Shown: positions 1 to 11,372, counted from the first letter of the stretch. The stretch: 64,000 nucleotides of DNA from Sceloporus undulatus (GCF_019175285.1 NC_056527.1:115882248-115946247), one strand, 5' to 3'. Numbers and translations are program-made. Notes: generated by a model from the sequence alone, not told the origin.

Positions 1-137
1 CTCCTTCTTTGGAGGTTTTTAACCAGAACCTGGATGGCCATCTGTCAGGGGTGCTTTGATTGTGAGTTCCTGCATGGCAGAAGGGGGTTGGACTGGATAG
101 CCCCTGGGATCTCTTCCAACTCTATGATTCTATGAGT
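1..137 (+). mobile_element. CR1 LINE 3' end
   Basis: Carries GGGGTTGGACTGGATAGCCC and the terminal CTCTATGATTCTATGA typical of CR1. Cut by the window edge. Confidence 0.8.
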
Positions 138-1423
138 TAAAAGATATGACCTTTCATTATCACTTTCCTGCTCCTTGGACTTTACAAAAACAAACTGCAT
201 TGTTAGCTGGAAATGCTGGGGATGCAGCATTTAAGAGGGATATGACAAACTGCAAGCCACATGCAACTGTGTCTTCCAAGATAGGGAAATGTCCAGGGAG
301 ATGTGGGCCACTGCCACCCCTTGGCATGTGCCACCTGAGGGATAAGTTGTCATGCTGATTCCTTCTGGCTGTGCCAAGTTCGATGTGGACATCAGGGATG
401 ATCAGATGCATAAGCTAAGTTCTTTGAAGAACAATGTGCTTGAGATGACATGAAAGCCCATCTGCCAGCTAGGATGCATTTACAAGTCATGGACAGAGAA
501 GGCTGCTTGAGTTCTGGCTCACAGAACCAGGATTTGGCCAAGATTAAAACAAACAAACAAACAAACAATAATAAGGGTATATGTTGCACACTGTCCTTTA
601 GTCCCAGTGTTAAATCATTCGCTGCAAATCAAGCAAAGATCCAGATGTACTTTGCCATTTCCCCTCCCCAACCCCCCTCCCCAAAATAAAACCCATGTCT
701 TCCACTCCAGAAAATAATCCTGGGAAATTCAGAGGACAAGAAAATCACCTTGAAAACAAGACCCCGTTGTTCTCACCACAAAACCCACTGCTCCATAAGG
801 CTCCAGAGTTCCATGTTTGTAATCTGGGTTCATTCAGTAAGTCCTAATTACAAAGAGGAATTTTTAAAATTTAAAGACAAAACTGTCTTTTCTGAGCTTG
901 GGAAGTGGCCTTTTTAAAAGTAATTGGCCACCATTCATTACTCATTGTCATTGCCATCTGGAAAAGTAACTTGTTGCATTCCTTGTTTCATTGCTCATGC
1001 TTTGGCATTACATATGCTGCTTTAAAAAATCTTTAAGACTGATAAAAGAATGACATAAACTGTGCAAAAACTCCTATACAAATACCTTCAAAGTTACATT
1101 TTACAGGAAACTGTCCTTGTTACACCCATGAAGCAACTTAATTCCCATTCAACATGCATTCTGCGGATATATCTTTGTTTTCCCACTTACAGAAAAAAAG
1201 AAAGATATTCTTTAAATAGGTAATGACATTATTTGTAACATACTCTCTCCGACCTCTAGTCTTTTTGTTTCCCTAAGAAAGCACAAGAAAAATCCACCAC
1301 CGTCCCAGATAAGAGACCCCCCTCCAATCTTTGCCAACATAAAACCCGTTATATACAATATATATAGAATTTGACATTTACAAAGGAACTGTAGAAAGAG
1401 AGAAAGGAAGAAAAAAGGATTCT
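138..1423. other. Non-coding flank downstream of the HES-like gene
   Basis: No gene or clear repeat seen apart from a short CAAA run (550-570). Part must be the 3' UTR of the HES-like gene; TATATA near 1355 is not a clear signal. Confidence 0.5.
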
Positions 1424-1884
1424 TCAGGGCCAAGGTCTCCAGACGTTGAGCGATTGCGGACTCTGCACTGTTGCGGAATTGCGCGTTTCCAAGAGTTTGT
1501 TTTGCTGCGACCGGCCGCAACCGTCTTGCTGACCTGAACCACTCATGCAAGAGGGCTGGAGTCCTTGGTGGGTAGGATAACTGGCCGGAGGCGGGTGCAA
1601 AACATATGCAGGAGAAGGGCTGCACCCCGCAAACACATCGGGGCTGTAGTGCTGTTGCAGGTCACCGTAGTTTGGGGTGGATGCAGCTTGGGCAGGTTTG
1701 GGGAGCTCCCCTCGGGGGCTGGCAGTGATCTTTTCCATGCAGTGGCAGATGTGCTCCATCAGGTAGGCCTTTTTGCCTTGGCAGATGCCAGGGCTCCCTC
1801 GGAGGAAGTGGGTGGCTTGCGTCAGGCACTCCCGGTAGCCGCTGTGGTATCTCTGCAGGAAGGCGTCCTCTTTGTGCTTTGTCT
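1424..1884 (-). CDS. HES-like gene, coding exon 4 (Orange domain, WRPWP)
   Basis: The acceptor is CACCACAG and the first two bases complete a split Glu codon. The Orange domain holds YHSGYRECLTQATHFL. A Ser/Pro/Gln-rich linker follows, and the exon ends VWRPWP then TGA (1426-1424). No clear AATAAA is seen just downstream, so the 3' UTR end is undetermined. Confidence 0.92.
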
Positions 1885-4800
1885 CTGTGGTGTGGAGTCA
1901 ACCAAAAGGAAAGATAAACAACGGCAATTTAGAGTCCCAGATGCCAACTTGGAAACATACTTCTCTTAGGAATGTGGATCCTATAAGGGCCACCCCAAAC
2001 CAGAGCCCCATTTTTAAGCCACGTTGGAGCATCCAGCCTCCCTGGAAATGGATCTTGAACAAAAGTACAGATATCAGTTAATATACTGCAATACTGTGCC
2101 TTTTCTGCAATGCTTTTGGTGCTGCGTTATTATTTCCCCATTGCTGTTAATTTCTTCTAGCAGACTTTTTCAGGTAGCAATGAGAAGCAGTGGAAATTCA
2201 TTACATGACACATTGCTGCATTTCTGCACCAAGAAAATGTTTCTCCCTCTGCATTTCTGCTCCTCCAATGCTGGCAAAAGCAGCGACAGTTGGTGACTTC
2301 AATTTCTGTTGGGCAGTGAATCCACACCAGGTTTTCATCTGAGCTTTAGGTGCTGGACCTATTTTGGGGATAGGGCTTAGCCCTTCAGAGATTTCCTTTA
2401 AACCTCAGAGGAAAACCTGGGAATGGATTCACAACCCCATGGACATGGTCCATTCCCCACGGCTGCTTAAAGATCTGGGATTCTGGACAAATAGGACAGT
2501 CAACAACTAAACATTTTGTTGATTTTTTTCTATATTTGCAATCCAGTCCTTGCTCAATGCTGGCTCCCTCCTCATTTGTTGGATGGCAACACCTATTGTC
2601 CCTATCCTGATGGGCTTCATAGTTCCACACATCTGGAAGGGTTCCAGGTTTGGAGGAACCTTAAGCAAATCACACCATCCTACTCAGTCAACCTTGGAAA
2701 GAGCAGAAGTGGGAGTAGCTAAGGGAGCTGTTTCACACAACGCTGCATTGCTCACAGTTCTGTTTTTATTTGCTCAACTTGGCAAACTGGTCTTGGTGCC
2801 ACTTTAACACCTATGGCTACATCCTACTGAATCCTGGGATTTGTAGTAGGTGCAGGATTTAGGTGTGCTGTGGGAGTCATGTGGCCCACTTCCAGAGGTT
2901 GATGGACTGCAGCTCCCAGCACTCCCCCCACTTCAGTCCCAACATTTAAAGGTCTAAAGTATTCACTGTACTTAAGTTTTTCAGCTAGAGAGCTCTAGTA
3001 CTGCAGTTGTGGGGAGAGGGAGGCTGAGGAATCATGTAGCTCTCCAGAGGTTGTTGGATGCTATTCCCCACCATTGGCTCTCCTGACTAGGTCTGATGGG
3101 TGTTGCAATCCAACAGCATCTAGAAGCCTGCACAATTCCCACCATTCCCTGGTCTGATATCACCACACCACCCTGAACATAGATGGTTCGGGAAGCTTAG
3201 CAACATCAGGGCTGTTTCCTCCTTGGATGGAAGACCATCAAGACCAGACCTGCACAACTTGATAGGAGGTAGGGGCCATAATTAAAATAGGTTCAATTTC
3301 TTTGGGCTGCAAATAGAGTTTAATTAAATATTAATTTATTAATATATTAACTCCTCTGGCTGGTCTTCCTCCTCCACATGGCTTTTTCCTCAGGAGGAGG
3401 CCAAGCAGTGGAGGAACGTTGAAGTCATTCCACATTCTTGTGGGCCACCCAAAATCCTTTGGTGGGCTGAATGCGGCCCCTGGTCAGTATGTTGTGCAGG
3501 CCTGACCAAGAGGGTATACCAGTCAATCTCCAGATACAGCTAGGACAAAATGCTGCCTGAAACCCTTGCTGTTAGTCAAAGATGGCAATACTGGACCCAA
3601 TGGACTGATGGTCTGACTCAAGGTAACAAAACTCCTTTTTATAATATACCCACCCGGTCTGCCCTTTTCCTCCTCATCCTCTGTCTATATAGAACCTTTA
3701 GCAGTATCAGTTTTTGACTCTTCAGTTTAAGAAGGATATGGACAGGTTGGAGCAGGTTCAAAGAAAGGCAATGAAGATGATTAGAGGTATGGAGAATGAA
3801 GCATATGAGGAAAAGTTGAAGGAGCTGTGCTTGTTCAGCATAGCGAAGAGAAGACTGTGGGGTGGCATCGTCACCCTTCTCAAGGGCTGCCAGAGAGAAG
3901 CAGAGCAGCTGGACAATGGAACCGATTGCCTAGAGCGGTGAATCCCAAACTCTGGTCCTCCAGGTATTTTGGACTTCAACTCCCAGAAGCCCCAACCAGA
4001 TTGGCCAACAGGCAGGAATTCTGGGAACTTAAGTCCAAAACATCTGGAGGACCAAAGTTTAGGAACCACTTGCCTCAAGAAATGGGAGACCTCTCTGGAC
4101 CTCTTCAAAAAGAGGCTGGACAGCTCCCTTCTGGGGATGCTCTAGCTGGAGATCCTCTGTTGAGCACCAGGTTGAACTAGATGTCCCATGGAACCCCTTC
4201 CAACTCTGTGGTTTTTCTATCAGCATCAAGGGATGGTGAAGATAGAAATGGAGAGACACAAGAGTTTCCATGCAGAAAAGGAAACCATGCTGCAGCAGTG
4301 TGTCTGCTAAGAGCAATACAATAAAGCTTGAGCAAGAAAAGACTAGCCAATTCTCTTGTAGCCATGTGTGCCTGCCTACAACAGGCAAGGTAAAGAGTAG
4401 CTGCCTTCCTGAACATGCATGGACAGCTAAACAGAGAGAAAGGGGAGAGCAGGTCAACTTGCCCTCCAGTCACTTCCAGCATATTAAAAATGCTTAGATC
4501 TATGACTTTGATCACAGAGATGGAAATTGTAAGAAAATGAAAGGCTGGTGGAGGGAGGAAAGAATTGAGTGGCATAACAAGCAACAAGTGCTGAACAATC
4601 CCTTCTGTATAACCATTAAAGGGACAGGAGCCCTGTCCCTTGTTTGACATGGCAACTCTACTTTGGGATTTCTTTCAGACCCACGTGGGTAGCCCCTCTG
4701 CTTTTAATCCATCTGTTCAATAGGCTGCAAAATTATGGGGAAATCTGGTCGTACAAAAATCAAAGGGAATCACGCCATTCACAACCACACACACTCCCCT

Positions 4801-7800
4801 CTCTCATTTTACTTACCCCACAATGCCAGACATTTGAGGTGGCAAGTAAAGGAACCTGAAGTGGGGTTTTATGGGAGGGAAAAGGGATGGGTTTAGCAGG
4901 GAAGGAGGGAAAGAGAAAGAAAGAAAGAAGAAAAATGCATGGATAAGTGCTGGTTGTTCACAGAACACAGTCGTGGGTAGGGAAGTGGGATTTCATTCTT
5001 ATATGAGAAAATGTTAATTTTATTATGCTGTTAGTGTTTACATTCTTTGCAAAAAAAATGCTCAACAGGTAAAGTGATCATGAGCAGCTGTTGGCTTCCA
5101 TGTCAGCAGGGCAATGGGTCCACTCCAGGTTTCAGACTAAACTTTAAAGGAGCAAGCCAAAGGGCTGAATCTTATCCCCCTCAAAGCCACTCCAGCCCCC
5201 CAACCCCCATAGCTCTTTAAAGCTTAAACTAAAATCCAGAGCAGATTGATCACATTGCAGCCACAGGAACCACAAAACGCCACCGTCCATGATTACATTG
5301 CCTGGCCTGGGGAAAGCTTAGCGCATTGCACTTCTGCTTGTCTCTGCAGCTGTTGAAGGTGCTGGGACCCTACTAAGGAGGAAAACAGTAGCTGCCTTCT
5401 AGAAATCTGTGCAAATAACATTTGCAAAGAAAATACTGTATAATAAAAGAAGTAAGAAAGAAACATTCAAACCCATACTGGAAGCAGGAATGAAGTAAAA
5501 ATTAAAAACAACAACAACCAATGCAGTTACTGTTTTTCAAAATAAATCTATAGGCCAGGAGTGTGTCCTGTGTATGTAGAAGTGTTTCTCACAAACACAT
5601 GTGTATAACATGTCTGTACAGTTTACTCATGTGTAAACTGATGGATATACTTGCACTTGGAGATGTAACCTCTTTGCCTGGCTGTGGGGGTTAAGGACAT
5701 AAGAGTAGCCACACCGGATCAGAGCAAGGTCCCTTATCTCTTATCCCTCCCTTATCTGGAATTTCAAAATCCAAAATGCTCCAAAATCCAAAATGTCATC
5801 ACAAAGAAAGACACGTGACGATATTTAACACAGCCACATTAAAAGCAACGTTTAAAAGGTACATAAATGAAAAAGTAACCGGCACCCAGACCTCATCATT
5901 ATCAAAGACCCGGTCCTCAAGTTTCTGGCCAAAATCATGTTTAATTTTTTAAAATGTCTTAATTAAAAATGACATAGCATTTTTTTTTCTTTGTCCTCAA
6001 CCGTATTTCACACAAGACACTTCTAATGTCATTCTCTTTCGTTCTCTTTCTCTCACGCAGACATACACACACACCAGGCAAATTGTTTATGGGAATCTCG
6101 GCCCTCCAAATGTGCTTGAACAGCAAATCCCAGCATTCCTCCTCCCCATTAGCTCTCCTAGCTAAGGTCTGCTGGGAATTGCAGTGGGGCGATGGGATTC
6201 ATAGTCCCACTCCTCTGAAGAGGGGCTTCCCTTTTGCAATAAAACCCCCCAGCCTTTCCCTACAAGGCTTTTCAATCTTTTTAAAAAATGATTGTTGTAT
6301 TTATTTAAATAAGCAGATTAAAGGATACAAGAAAGATTATACCTGATAAAGGCTGAGTCTTCAAAAACTGAACTGTTTTTTGCAAAATTTCTGCCTTTTC
6401 AACTTTGGGGTTTTTAAGTCTCTGCGGAGAGAAAAACAAGACAAAAGAAGAGGGGGAGAGGAAAAAAGGGGGGAAGGAGGAATGAAAATAAAATATTCTT
6501 TGCACACGACTGACTTTCTGACGCAAGGGGAGGAGGGAGGAAAGGAGAGAAGCTAGTTTCTAGAAACTGGGGGAACATCCAGAAAGGGAGAAGAAAGGGC
6601 CAGGAGAAAAATAACAGGAATAATAATAATAATAATAACAATAATAACATGCATGAGGTCCTAAGCTAATGTTACTAAAAGGTCTATTATTCCAACAGAA
6701 ATGGCAACGAAATAATGAATAATAAAGTCGAGAATGCAACTGCTGTAAATCCTTTCCATTTAGCAACAGCATCTCTCTTGCAAAAAATCTATCTGCACAA
6801 GAATTGCCTTTGAATTATTATATGCTGTAATTGATTTTTCACTTAACACATTAAAAAAAGACTTTCAGCATACTGCAAATGAAAAGCAATTCCATTCTTT
6901 CCAACACTGAACAGACAAAAATTGTAGCCAAGCAACAGGAGAATGTGGTCAAGACAGAAACCGGTATTAATGAGGAAGAAAACACAAGCTAGGAGAAGCT
7001 GCAGCAGTTTGCTTTTGGCTGAGCCTCTTGTGAAGGGCAAGGTTCTTCCTCCTCCTCTCCTCTTCTCCCTATGGAGTTAACTGAATGCAAACTACTTTTG
7101 CACTTAGAAATCCTTTTGCAGCAATGGAAGTAAGCTGAGGACAAAAGGAGAAAGTGAGAAGAGGAGAGAGAAACCGGGACATTTTAATAGCAGTTGAAAA
7201 AGTGGGATGACAGTGGATTAATTGGCTAGCACATTATGAACAACTTAGAGCACTGGTCCCCAAACTGTGCCCTTTAAGAGATTTTGGACTTCAGCTCCCA
7301 GAAGCCTCAGCCATCTGGGCCAATAGTCTAGGATTCTGGGAACTGAAGTCCAAAATCCCTTAAAGAGCACAGTTTGAGGACCACTGACTTAGAGAGTGCT
7401 TAGCACCATGAAGTGATATAGAAATGTAAGTGCTATTGCTATTGCTATTAATCAAGACTGTTCCTGCAAAATTGGGCCCATTGGTAGGTATGCCGTTCCA
7501 TGTTTTAAGAATGGAAGAAGCATTGCAATGTAGCAGCAACCAACATAGCAGCATGGTCAATAAGGCAAGCATGAATGAGGATGAACATCAAAGTTAGGAG
7601 AGGCTGAAGCTGTTTGCTTTTGACTGAGCCTAGGAGGGTTAAGAATCTGTCCTTTCCTCTTTTCTCCCCTAACTGCATTTACACTTTAAACTCAGTTTGC
7701 AGCAACTGAAGTAAGCTGAGGACAAAGGGAGAGAGTGAGAGGAGGAGAGAGAAACCAGGACATTTTAATAGCAGTTGAAAAATGGGATGGTAGAGGATTA

Positions 7801-8731
7801 ATTGAGACTGTCCCTGCAAAATTGGGCCTATTGGAGGGCATGCCATTCTATGTTTTAGCACTTAAAGAATGAAAGAGGCATTACAGTCTGTCCTGTTTGT
7901 AATCTATACATGGCCTAAAATTCAAAGCATGACAGCTGTTTGTAACTTACACCTGGCCCCATGCTTGCAATTTTTTGAGAGCTGTTTATAACTTACACTT
8001 GGCCTGAAATTCAAAGCATGTTTGCAATTTATTGATAGCTGTTTGTAACCTATACTTGGCCTAAAATTCAAAGCATGTTTGAAATTTTTGAGAGCATAAT
8101 AATCATAATGATAGCAATCTTAATCATAATAGTAGATCATGGCCATCAAATGGTAAACTATGTTGGTTCTTCACTTCCTATGCACATTAAGGTGCAAGGC
8201 AGGCAGCTTGTGTTGCAGGGGTTCATCCAATGTTGACTCTTCATTGTCTGTCCATGAGGTTCAAGAAGATGAATGGCATGAGTTTTCAGAAATGAGAAAG
8301 TTGAAATTGAGGAAAACAAAAAGCCAACCCCAAGACATCTCAGAATTCTCTTACCTCGTCCTGCGTGGCTTCAAAGAGTAAAACCCGGAGTCGATCCAGA
8401 CTTTGGTTCATCCTGTCCCTCCGTCGCTTCTCCATCAAGGGCTTCAGAAGCTACAGAAAACAAGGGAGGGGTGGGATGGGGTGATGGGAGAAGCAGGAGG
8501 GATGGAGGGGTGGAAAAGAAGCAGAATACACAAAAAGAAAAGGAAGACAGGAAAGAGAAGGGAGAGCTTTTGAAACTGAAAACCCCATTTCTTAGGCCAA
8601 GAGGGCCATGAAATTTTCCAGCAGTCCACAAATTTCTAGCATTGCTCTAACTTAAAACTTTTCAGCATCCAAAGGAAAAAAAGTAGGTTAACACTGCAGA
8701 AGCAAAACAGTTTGACACCACTTTAGCTGCT

Positions 8732-8789
<58 letters not shown>

Positions 8790-10845
8790 CATCCTTTCCC
8801 CAAAACTAGGACTTACAATATTTAAAAAAAAACCAATACAATTAAAAGCATACAAAAATGGTATATTAAAACTGCCACGACTGTCCTACAGAATCCTGCG
8901 ATTTGTAGTTTGGTGTATCACCAGATCACTAGACCAGGCTAAATGCTTCATCAAATTATAAATCCCAGGTTTCCATGGGATGGAGCCATGAAAGTTAAAG
9001 TAATGTCAAACTGTTTTATTTTTGCAGTGTGGATACATCCAAAGTGATCAACAGAAAGCGAACACAGCAAAGATGAGAGCAGTAAGAGTGAAGGATTTTC
9101 AATATCTCACTCTCCGCAAATGCTAGAAATTTGGGGATTGAAGGAAAATTTAATTGGGGGGGGCAGAGTTTTTATTTGGGGAGGGACGATGCCCTGACTC
9201 CTCTTGCTCCATTGCTCCATTCCTGTTCCGACTCAACATTAGGGAGACCTTCCTGAGGGTGGAACAGATGCCCTTGGAAGATGGCAGACTTTCCTTCCTT
9301 GAAAATCTTTAGCCGAATTTGAATGGTCACCTCACAGGAACATTTTAGCTGTGGATCCCTTTACTGCCCAGGGGTTGAACTAGGTGGCTTTTGGGAGAAC
9401 CTTCCAAATTCTATGAAGGTGCTAGATGCTCTTCCACTGAAGGTTTTTAAATAGAAATTAATGCACCTCTGAGGATGCCCTAGCAATGCCAATTTCTGCA
9501 TTGGCAGGGGGTTGCACCAGATGGGTTTTGTGATCTCTTCCATATCCATGATCATAGAATCATAGGATTCAGAGGTGCCCAAAACGTCATCTAATCCAAC
9601 CCTCTGCATGCAGGAATACACACACTCCTGAGAGATGCCCACGCAACCTCTGTCCAAAGACCTCCAAAGATGAAGAGTCCACCTCCCTCAAAGGCAATCT
9701 GTTCCACTCTTGGACATGATAAAGAAGTGCTTCCTAATGTTTAGACAGAATCACTTTTTTTGTCATTTCAACCCACTAGTTCGTATCCTAGTCTCTGGAG
9801 CAGCAGAAAACAGGCTTGCTCCATCATCTGTATGAAATTCCTTCAGATATTTACAGATCGCCATTATGTCTGCCTTGAGTTTTCTCGTCTCCAAACTCTA
9901 CAGAACCAGCTCCCTCAGTTTTTGGAATTTCGAAATATAATTAAGATGGTGGAATCTTTCACTGGAGTTTGTTTAAGCAGAGATTAAAGCACTTCCTAAG
10001 GTGCTTTAGCCAGAGTTCATGCTCTGGTGTAGTGGTTTGAGCATTCGACTATGAATCTGGAGACCAGAGTTTGGATCCCAGCTTGGCCATGAAACCCACC
10101 GGGAGACTCTGGGCAAGTCACACGCTCTCAGCCTCAGAGGATGGCAATGGCAAATCCCCTCTGAAGAAACTTGCCAAGAAAACCCCTTAGGGCCACCATA
10201 AGTCAGAAATGACTTAAAGGCACACAACAACCATGTTCTTGCACAGCATCAGGCTAGCTTTGGTCCATCTACATCAGTGGTTCTCAACCTTCCTAATGCC
10301 TCATACAGTTCCTCATGTTGTTGTGACTCCCAACCATAAAATTGTGGAGTCTCGGTTCCTAAGACCATTGGAAATACAGTGCACCCGCATTATACATGGA
10401 TGCACTATACAAGGGAGCCGCGTGGGAGCGTGTGGGGCGCAAGGGACAGCATGTTCCATTTAGATGAGTGGGGTGCTGATGTGCTGCCACCGCATGCACA
10501 AGCCCCATTACTTTCAATGGGGCTCGAGTATACAAGGGTTTTTTTTTATGTGGGGGAGTCCGGAATGGATCCCCGAGTAAAAAAAGGACGCACTGTATGT
10601 GTTTTCTGATGGTCTTTGGCAACCCCTGTGACCCCCAAAGGGGTCATGACGCACAGGTTGAGAACCAATGATCTAAATGGACATCCTGGCAACTTGAAGC
10701 CAAATTTCTCAATCTTCCCATTCCATAACTGAGTTGAGAGCAGCAAAACCATCTCCCCCTTCCCTTCCCATCCCATCCACTCTGAGGCCATCCAACCTAC
10801 CTTCTTCTCCTCTTTGCTTTCCCATTTCTGGCTTGTCATCTTCAT
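1424..10845 (-). CDS. HES7/her5-like bHLH-Orange transcriptional repressor (4 exons)
   Basis: The spliced CDS joins 10845-10801, 8450-8355, 6421-6343 and 1884-1424 and gives 226 residues. Every intron has GT-AG ends, in phases 0, 0 and 1. Exon 2 carries the basic region and helix 1 (KPLMEKRRRDRMNQSL, with the Pro typical of HES proteins). Exon 3 carries loop and helix 2 ([17 protein letters not shown]). Exon 4 carries the Orange domain (about residues 82-125) and the Groucho-binding WRPWP at the extreme C terminus. HES proteins bind N/E-box DNA as dimers in the nucleus and repress targets, often their own promoters, downstream of Notch. The basic region and loop resemble fish her5/her11 and amphibian hes7-type proteins more than HES1, HES5 or HES6. 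Its genomic partner is HES7, transcribed away from it 24.8 kb off. Family is certain; the exact ortholog name is not, so no symbol is given. Confidence 0.9.
2285..2465. repeat. Lizard palindromic repeat (CCACTCCAGGTTTTAG family)
   Basis: Arms CAGTGAATCCACACCAGG and CCTGGGAATGGATTCAC. Related copies at 5090-5240, 17540-17660, 45820-45985, 60830-61018 and 62220-62340. Confidence 0.5.
3150..3640 (+). mobile_element. 5S-rRNA-derived SINE split by a hAT MITE
   Basis: The left part has ACCACCCTGAACATAGATGG and CTTGGATGGAAGACCATCAA, as in the 5S rRNA gene. Sequence like the SINE body resumes at 3505 after the MITE. Confidence 0.6.
3245..3504. mobile_element. hAT-type MITE inserted in a 5S-derived SINE
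   Basis: Inverted ends CAGACCTGCACAAC and CAGGCCTGCACAAC; 8-bp duplication ATCAAGAC/ACCAAGAG (6 of 8). Same family as 20928-21509. Confidence 0.7.
3712..4222 (+). mobile_element. CR1 LINE 3' region
   Basis: The left part translates to DRLEQVQRKAMKMIRGMENE, a CR1/RTE-type C terminus; the right part ends CCCCTTCCAACTCTGTGG. Split by the MITE at 3943-4069. Confidence 0.75.
3943..4069. mobile_element. hAT MITE (GGTCCTCCAGATGTTTTGG family) inside a CR1 fragment
   Basis: Hairpin-like element with arms TGGTCCTCCAG and CTGGAGGACCA; likely duplication GCCTAGAG/GCCTCAAG. It splits the CR1 piece at 3712-4222. Confidence 0.7.
4223..6342. other. HES-like intron 3, left part
   Basis: Apart from one palindromic repeat near 5090-5240, GAAA-rich sequence at 4905-4935 and AC-rich sequence near 6060, nothing recognisable. 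No exon supported. Confidence 0.4.
6343..6421 (-). CDS. HES-like gene, coding exon 3 (loop and helix 2)
   Basis: The exon is 79 nt, with acceptor CCGCAG and donor GTATAA. It encodes [19 protein letters not shown] and following residues and ends in phase 1. It is 12 nt shorter than the HES7 counterpart. Confidence 0.92.
6618..6650. repeat. AAT microsatellite
   Basis: AAT repeats with one interruption, in HES-like intron 2. Confidence 0.85.
7213..7450 (+). mobile_element. LINE-like 3' tail carrying a hAT MITE
   Basis: Ends AGTGCTTAGCACCATGAAG, then a GCTATT repeat tail, a form common in reptile LINE ends. The MITE 7251-7386 lies within. Confidence 0.5.
7251..7386. mobile_element. hAT MITE, perfect 8-bp duplication, in HES-like intron 2
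   Basis: 136 bp with inverted ends CACTGGTCCCCAAACTGTG and CAGTGGTCCTCAAACTGTG. ACTTAGAG is duplicated exactly (7243-7250 and 7387-7394). It sits inside a LINE-like 3' tail. Confidence 0.82.
7892..8094. repeat. Minisatellite, 57-bp unit
   Basis: Two full 57-bp units (7981-8037, 8038-8094) and two shorter ones to the left, each with GCTGTTTGTAAC and CTTGGCCTAAAATTCAAAG. Confidence 0.85.
8355..8450 (-). CDS. HES-like gene, coding exon 2 (basic region and helix 1)
   Basis: The exon is 96 nt (32 codons), with acceptor TTTTCTGTAG and donor GTAAGA. It starts LLKPLMEKRRRDRMNQSLD and ends ATQDE. Length and phases equal those of HES7 exon 2 (39709-39804). Confidence 0.93.
8690..9045. mobile_element. 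Palindromic MITE (family A) split by a LINE tail
   Basis: Left arm CACTGCAGAAGCAAAACAG; right arm ends TTTTGCAGTGTGGATACATC. An ATC microsatellite and AT-rich LINE-type tail (8732-8865) interrupt it. Confidence 0.65.
8732..8788. repeat. ATC microsatellite
   Basis: About 19 tandem ATC units. Confidence 0.97.
9235..9552 (+). mobile_element. Two CR1 LINE 3' ends in tandem
   Basis: One piece ends near AACCTTCCAAATTCTATGAA (9418); the next runs to GTGATCTCTTCCATATCC. Confidence 0.65.
9553..9930 (-). mobile_element. CR1 LINE 3' region, opposite strand
   Basis: Reads as the complement of CR1 (ATCATAGAATCATAGGATTC, GACCTCCAAAGATGAAGAG, CTGGAGCAGCAGAAAACAGG). Tail-to-tail with the copies at 9235-9552. 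Confidence 0.8.
10015..10231 (+). mobile_element. tRNA-headed SINE with BovB-like tail
   Basis: Head GTGTAGTGGTTTGAGCATTC, body GGGCAAGTCACACGCTCTCA, tail AAAGGCACACAACAAC. Confidence 0.88.
10275..10670. mobile_element. SPIN-like hAT MITE, interrupted by a mariner-type MITE
   Basis: Ends CAGTGGTTCTCAACC and its inverse (CATTGGTTCTCAACC); 8-bp duplication ATCTACAT/ATCTAAAT. The inner sequence (CAGTTCCTCATGTTG, CAACCATAAAATTG) is like the SPIN/hAT families known from several tetrapods. The family name is from memory. Confidence 0.72.
10377..10595. mobile_element. Mariner/Tc1-type MITE nested in the hAT element
   Basis: Flanked by TA on both sides, with inverted ends CAGTGCACCC and CAGTGCGTCC. 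GC-rich inner part. Confidence 0.7.
10801..10845 (-). CDS. HES-like gene, coding exon 1
   Basis: This exon encodes MKMTSQKWESKEEKK and ends in a GTAGGT donor at phase 0. The first ATG (10845-10843) has G at -3; a second in-frame ATG follows two codons later. The TATA box about 110 bp upstream and a short lysine-rich leader before the bHLH exon, as in HES7, support this start. Confidence 0.75.
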
Positions 10846-10955
10846 AACTGGTTGGAAAGCCACAAGTGGAGGGAGGTCTGGGCCACGCTCCCTGGATCCT
10901 TTGCAGGGCACAATGTTTCTCTCTTTGTCTCCCTCTTCAAAGGCATGAGGCCTTG

Positions 10956-10962
10956 TTTTATA
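10956..10962 (-). promoter_or_regulatory. TATA box of the HES-like gene
   Basis: TATAAAA on the minus strand, about 110 bp upstream of the chosen ATG. Transcription would start near 10930 and give a 5' UTR of about 85 nt. The sequence on both sides is C/T-rich and free of recognisable repeats. Confidence 0.65.
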
Positions 10963-11224
10963 CCCCTCTGTCCCATCCACGCCTCTCTCTTCCCTTCCCC
11001 TGGCTGCCCTAACACACCCCCAAGCCCCCTTCAAGCCCCTTCAAGGACAGTTCACACCTCCCTCCCCTTTGCTTTGATCTCCTGGCTCCATCCTGGGTCC
11101 TGGAGCGTGTCCCACACACTTGGTGCTCTTGCCCAGCCTTTGCAAAGGGAAGCCAGCTCTGTCCAACCCAAGGTCTCCTCCTCTTCCTTGCCTTTAGCTG
11201 GACCAGGGGCCAAAGGGAGGGTAG

Positions 11225-11372
11225 AACCTGGGACTATTCTGTACTGTTATTTTATTATGTATTGGACTGTTTTACTGTAAACTGCCTTGGTTCTAGTAGG
11301 CAGGATATAAATAAAAGTTTTTAATTTATTAGTATGATGTATTATTATTATTATTATTATATTATTATTAAG
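11225..11372 (+). mobile_element. L2-like LINE 3' tail with ATT microsatellite
   Basis: TGTAAACTGCCTTGGTTC and AGGCAGGATATAAATAAA, then an ATT run, as in L2-type 3' ends. Confidence 0.6.

Larger units (their letters stand above)
6955..7870. repeat. Direct duplication of an interspersed repeat, first copy split
   Basis: Segments 6985-7215 plus 7450-7530 and 7585-7865 share AAGTAAGCTGAGGACAAA, GGGACATTTTAATAGCAG and CCTGCAAAATTGGGCC. The first copy is broken by a LINE-like tail carrying a MITE. Weaker relatives at 15590-15690 and 55690-55790. Confidence 0.7.
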
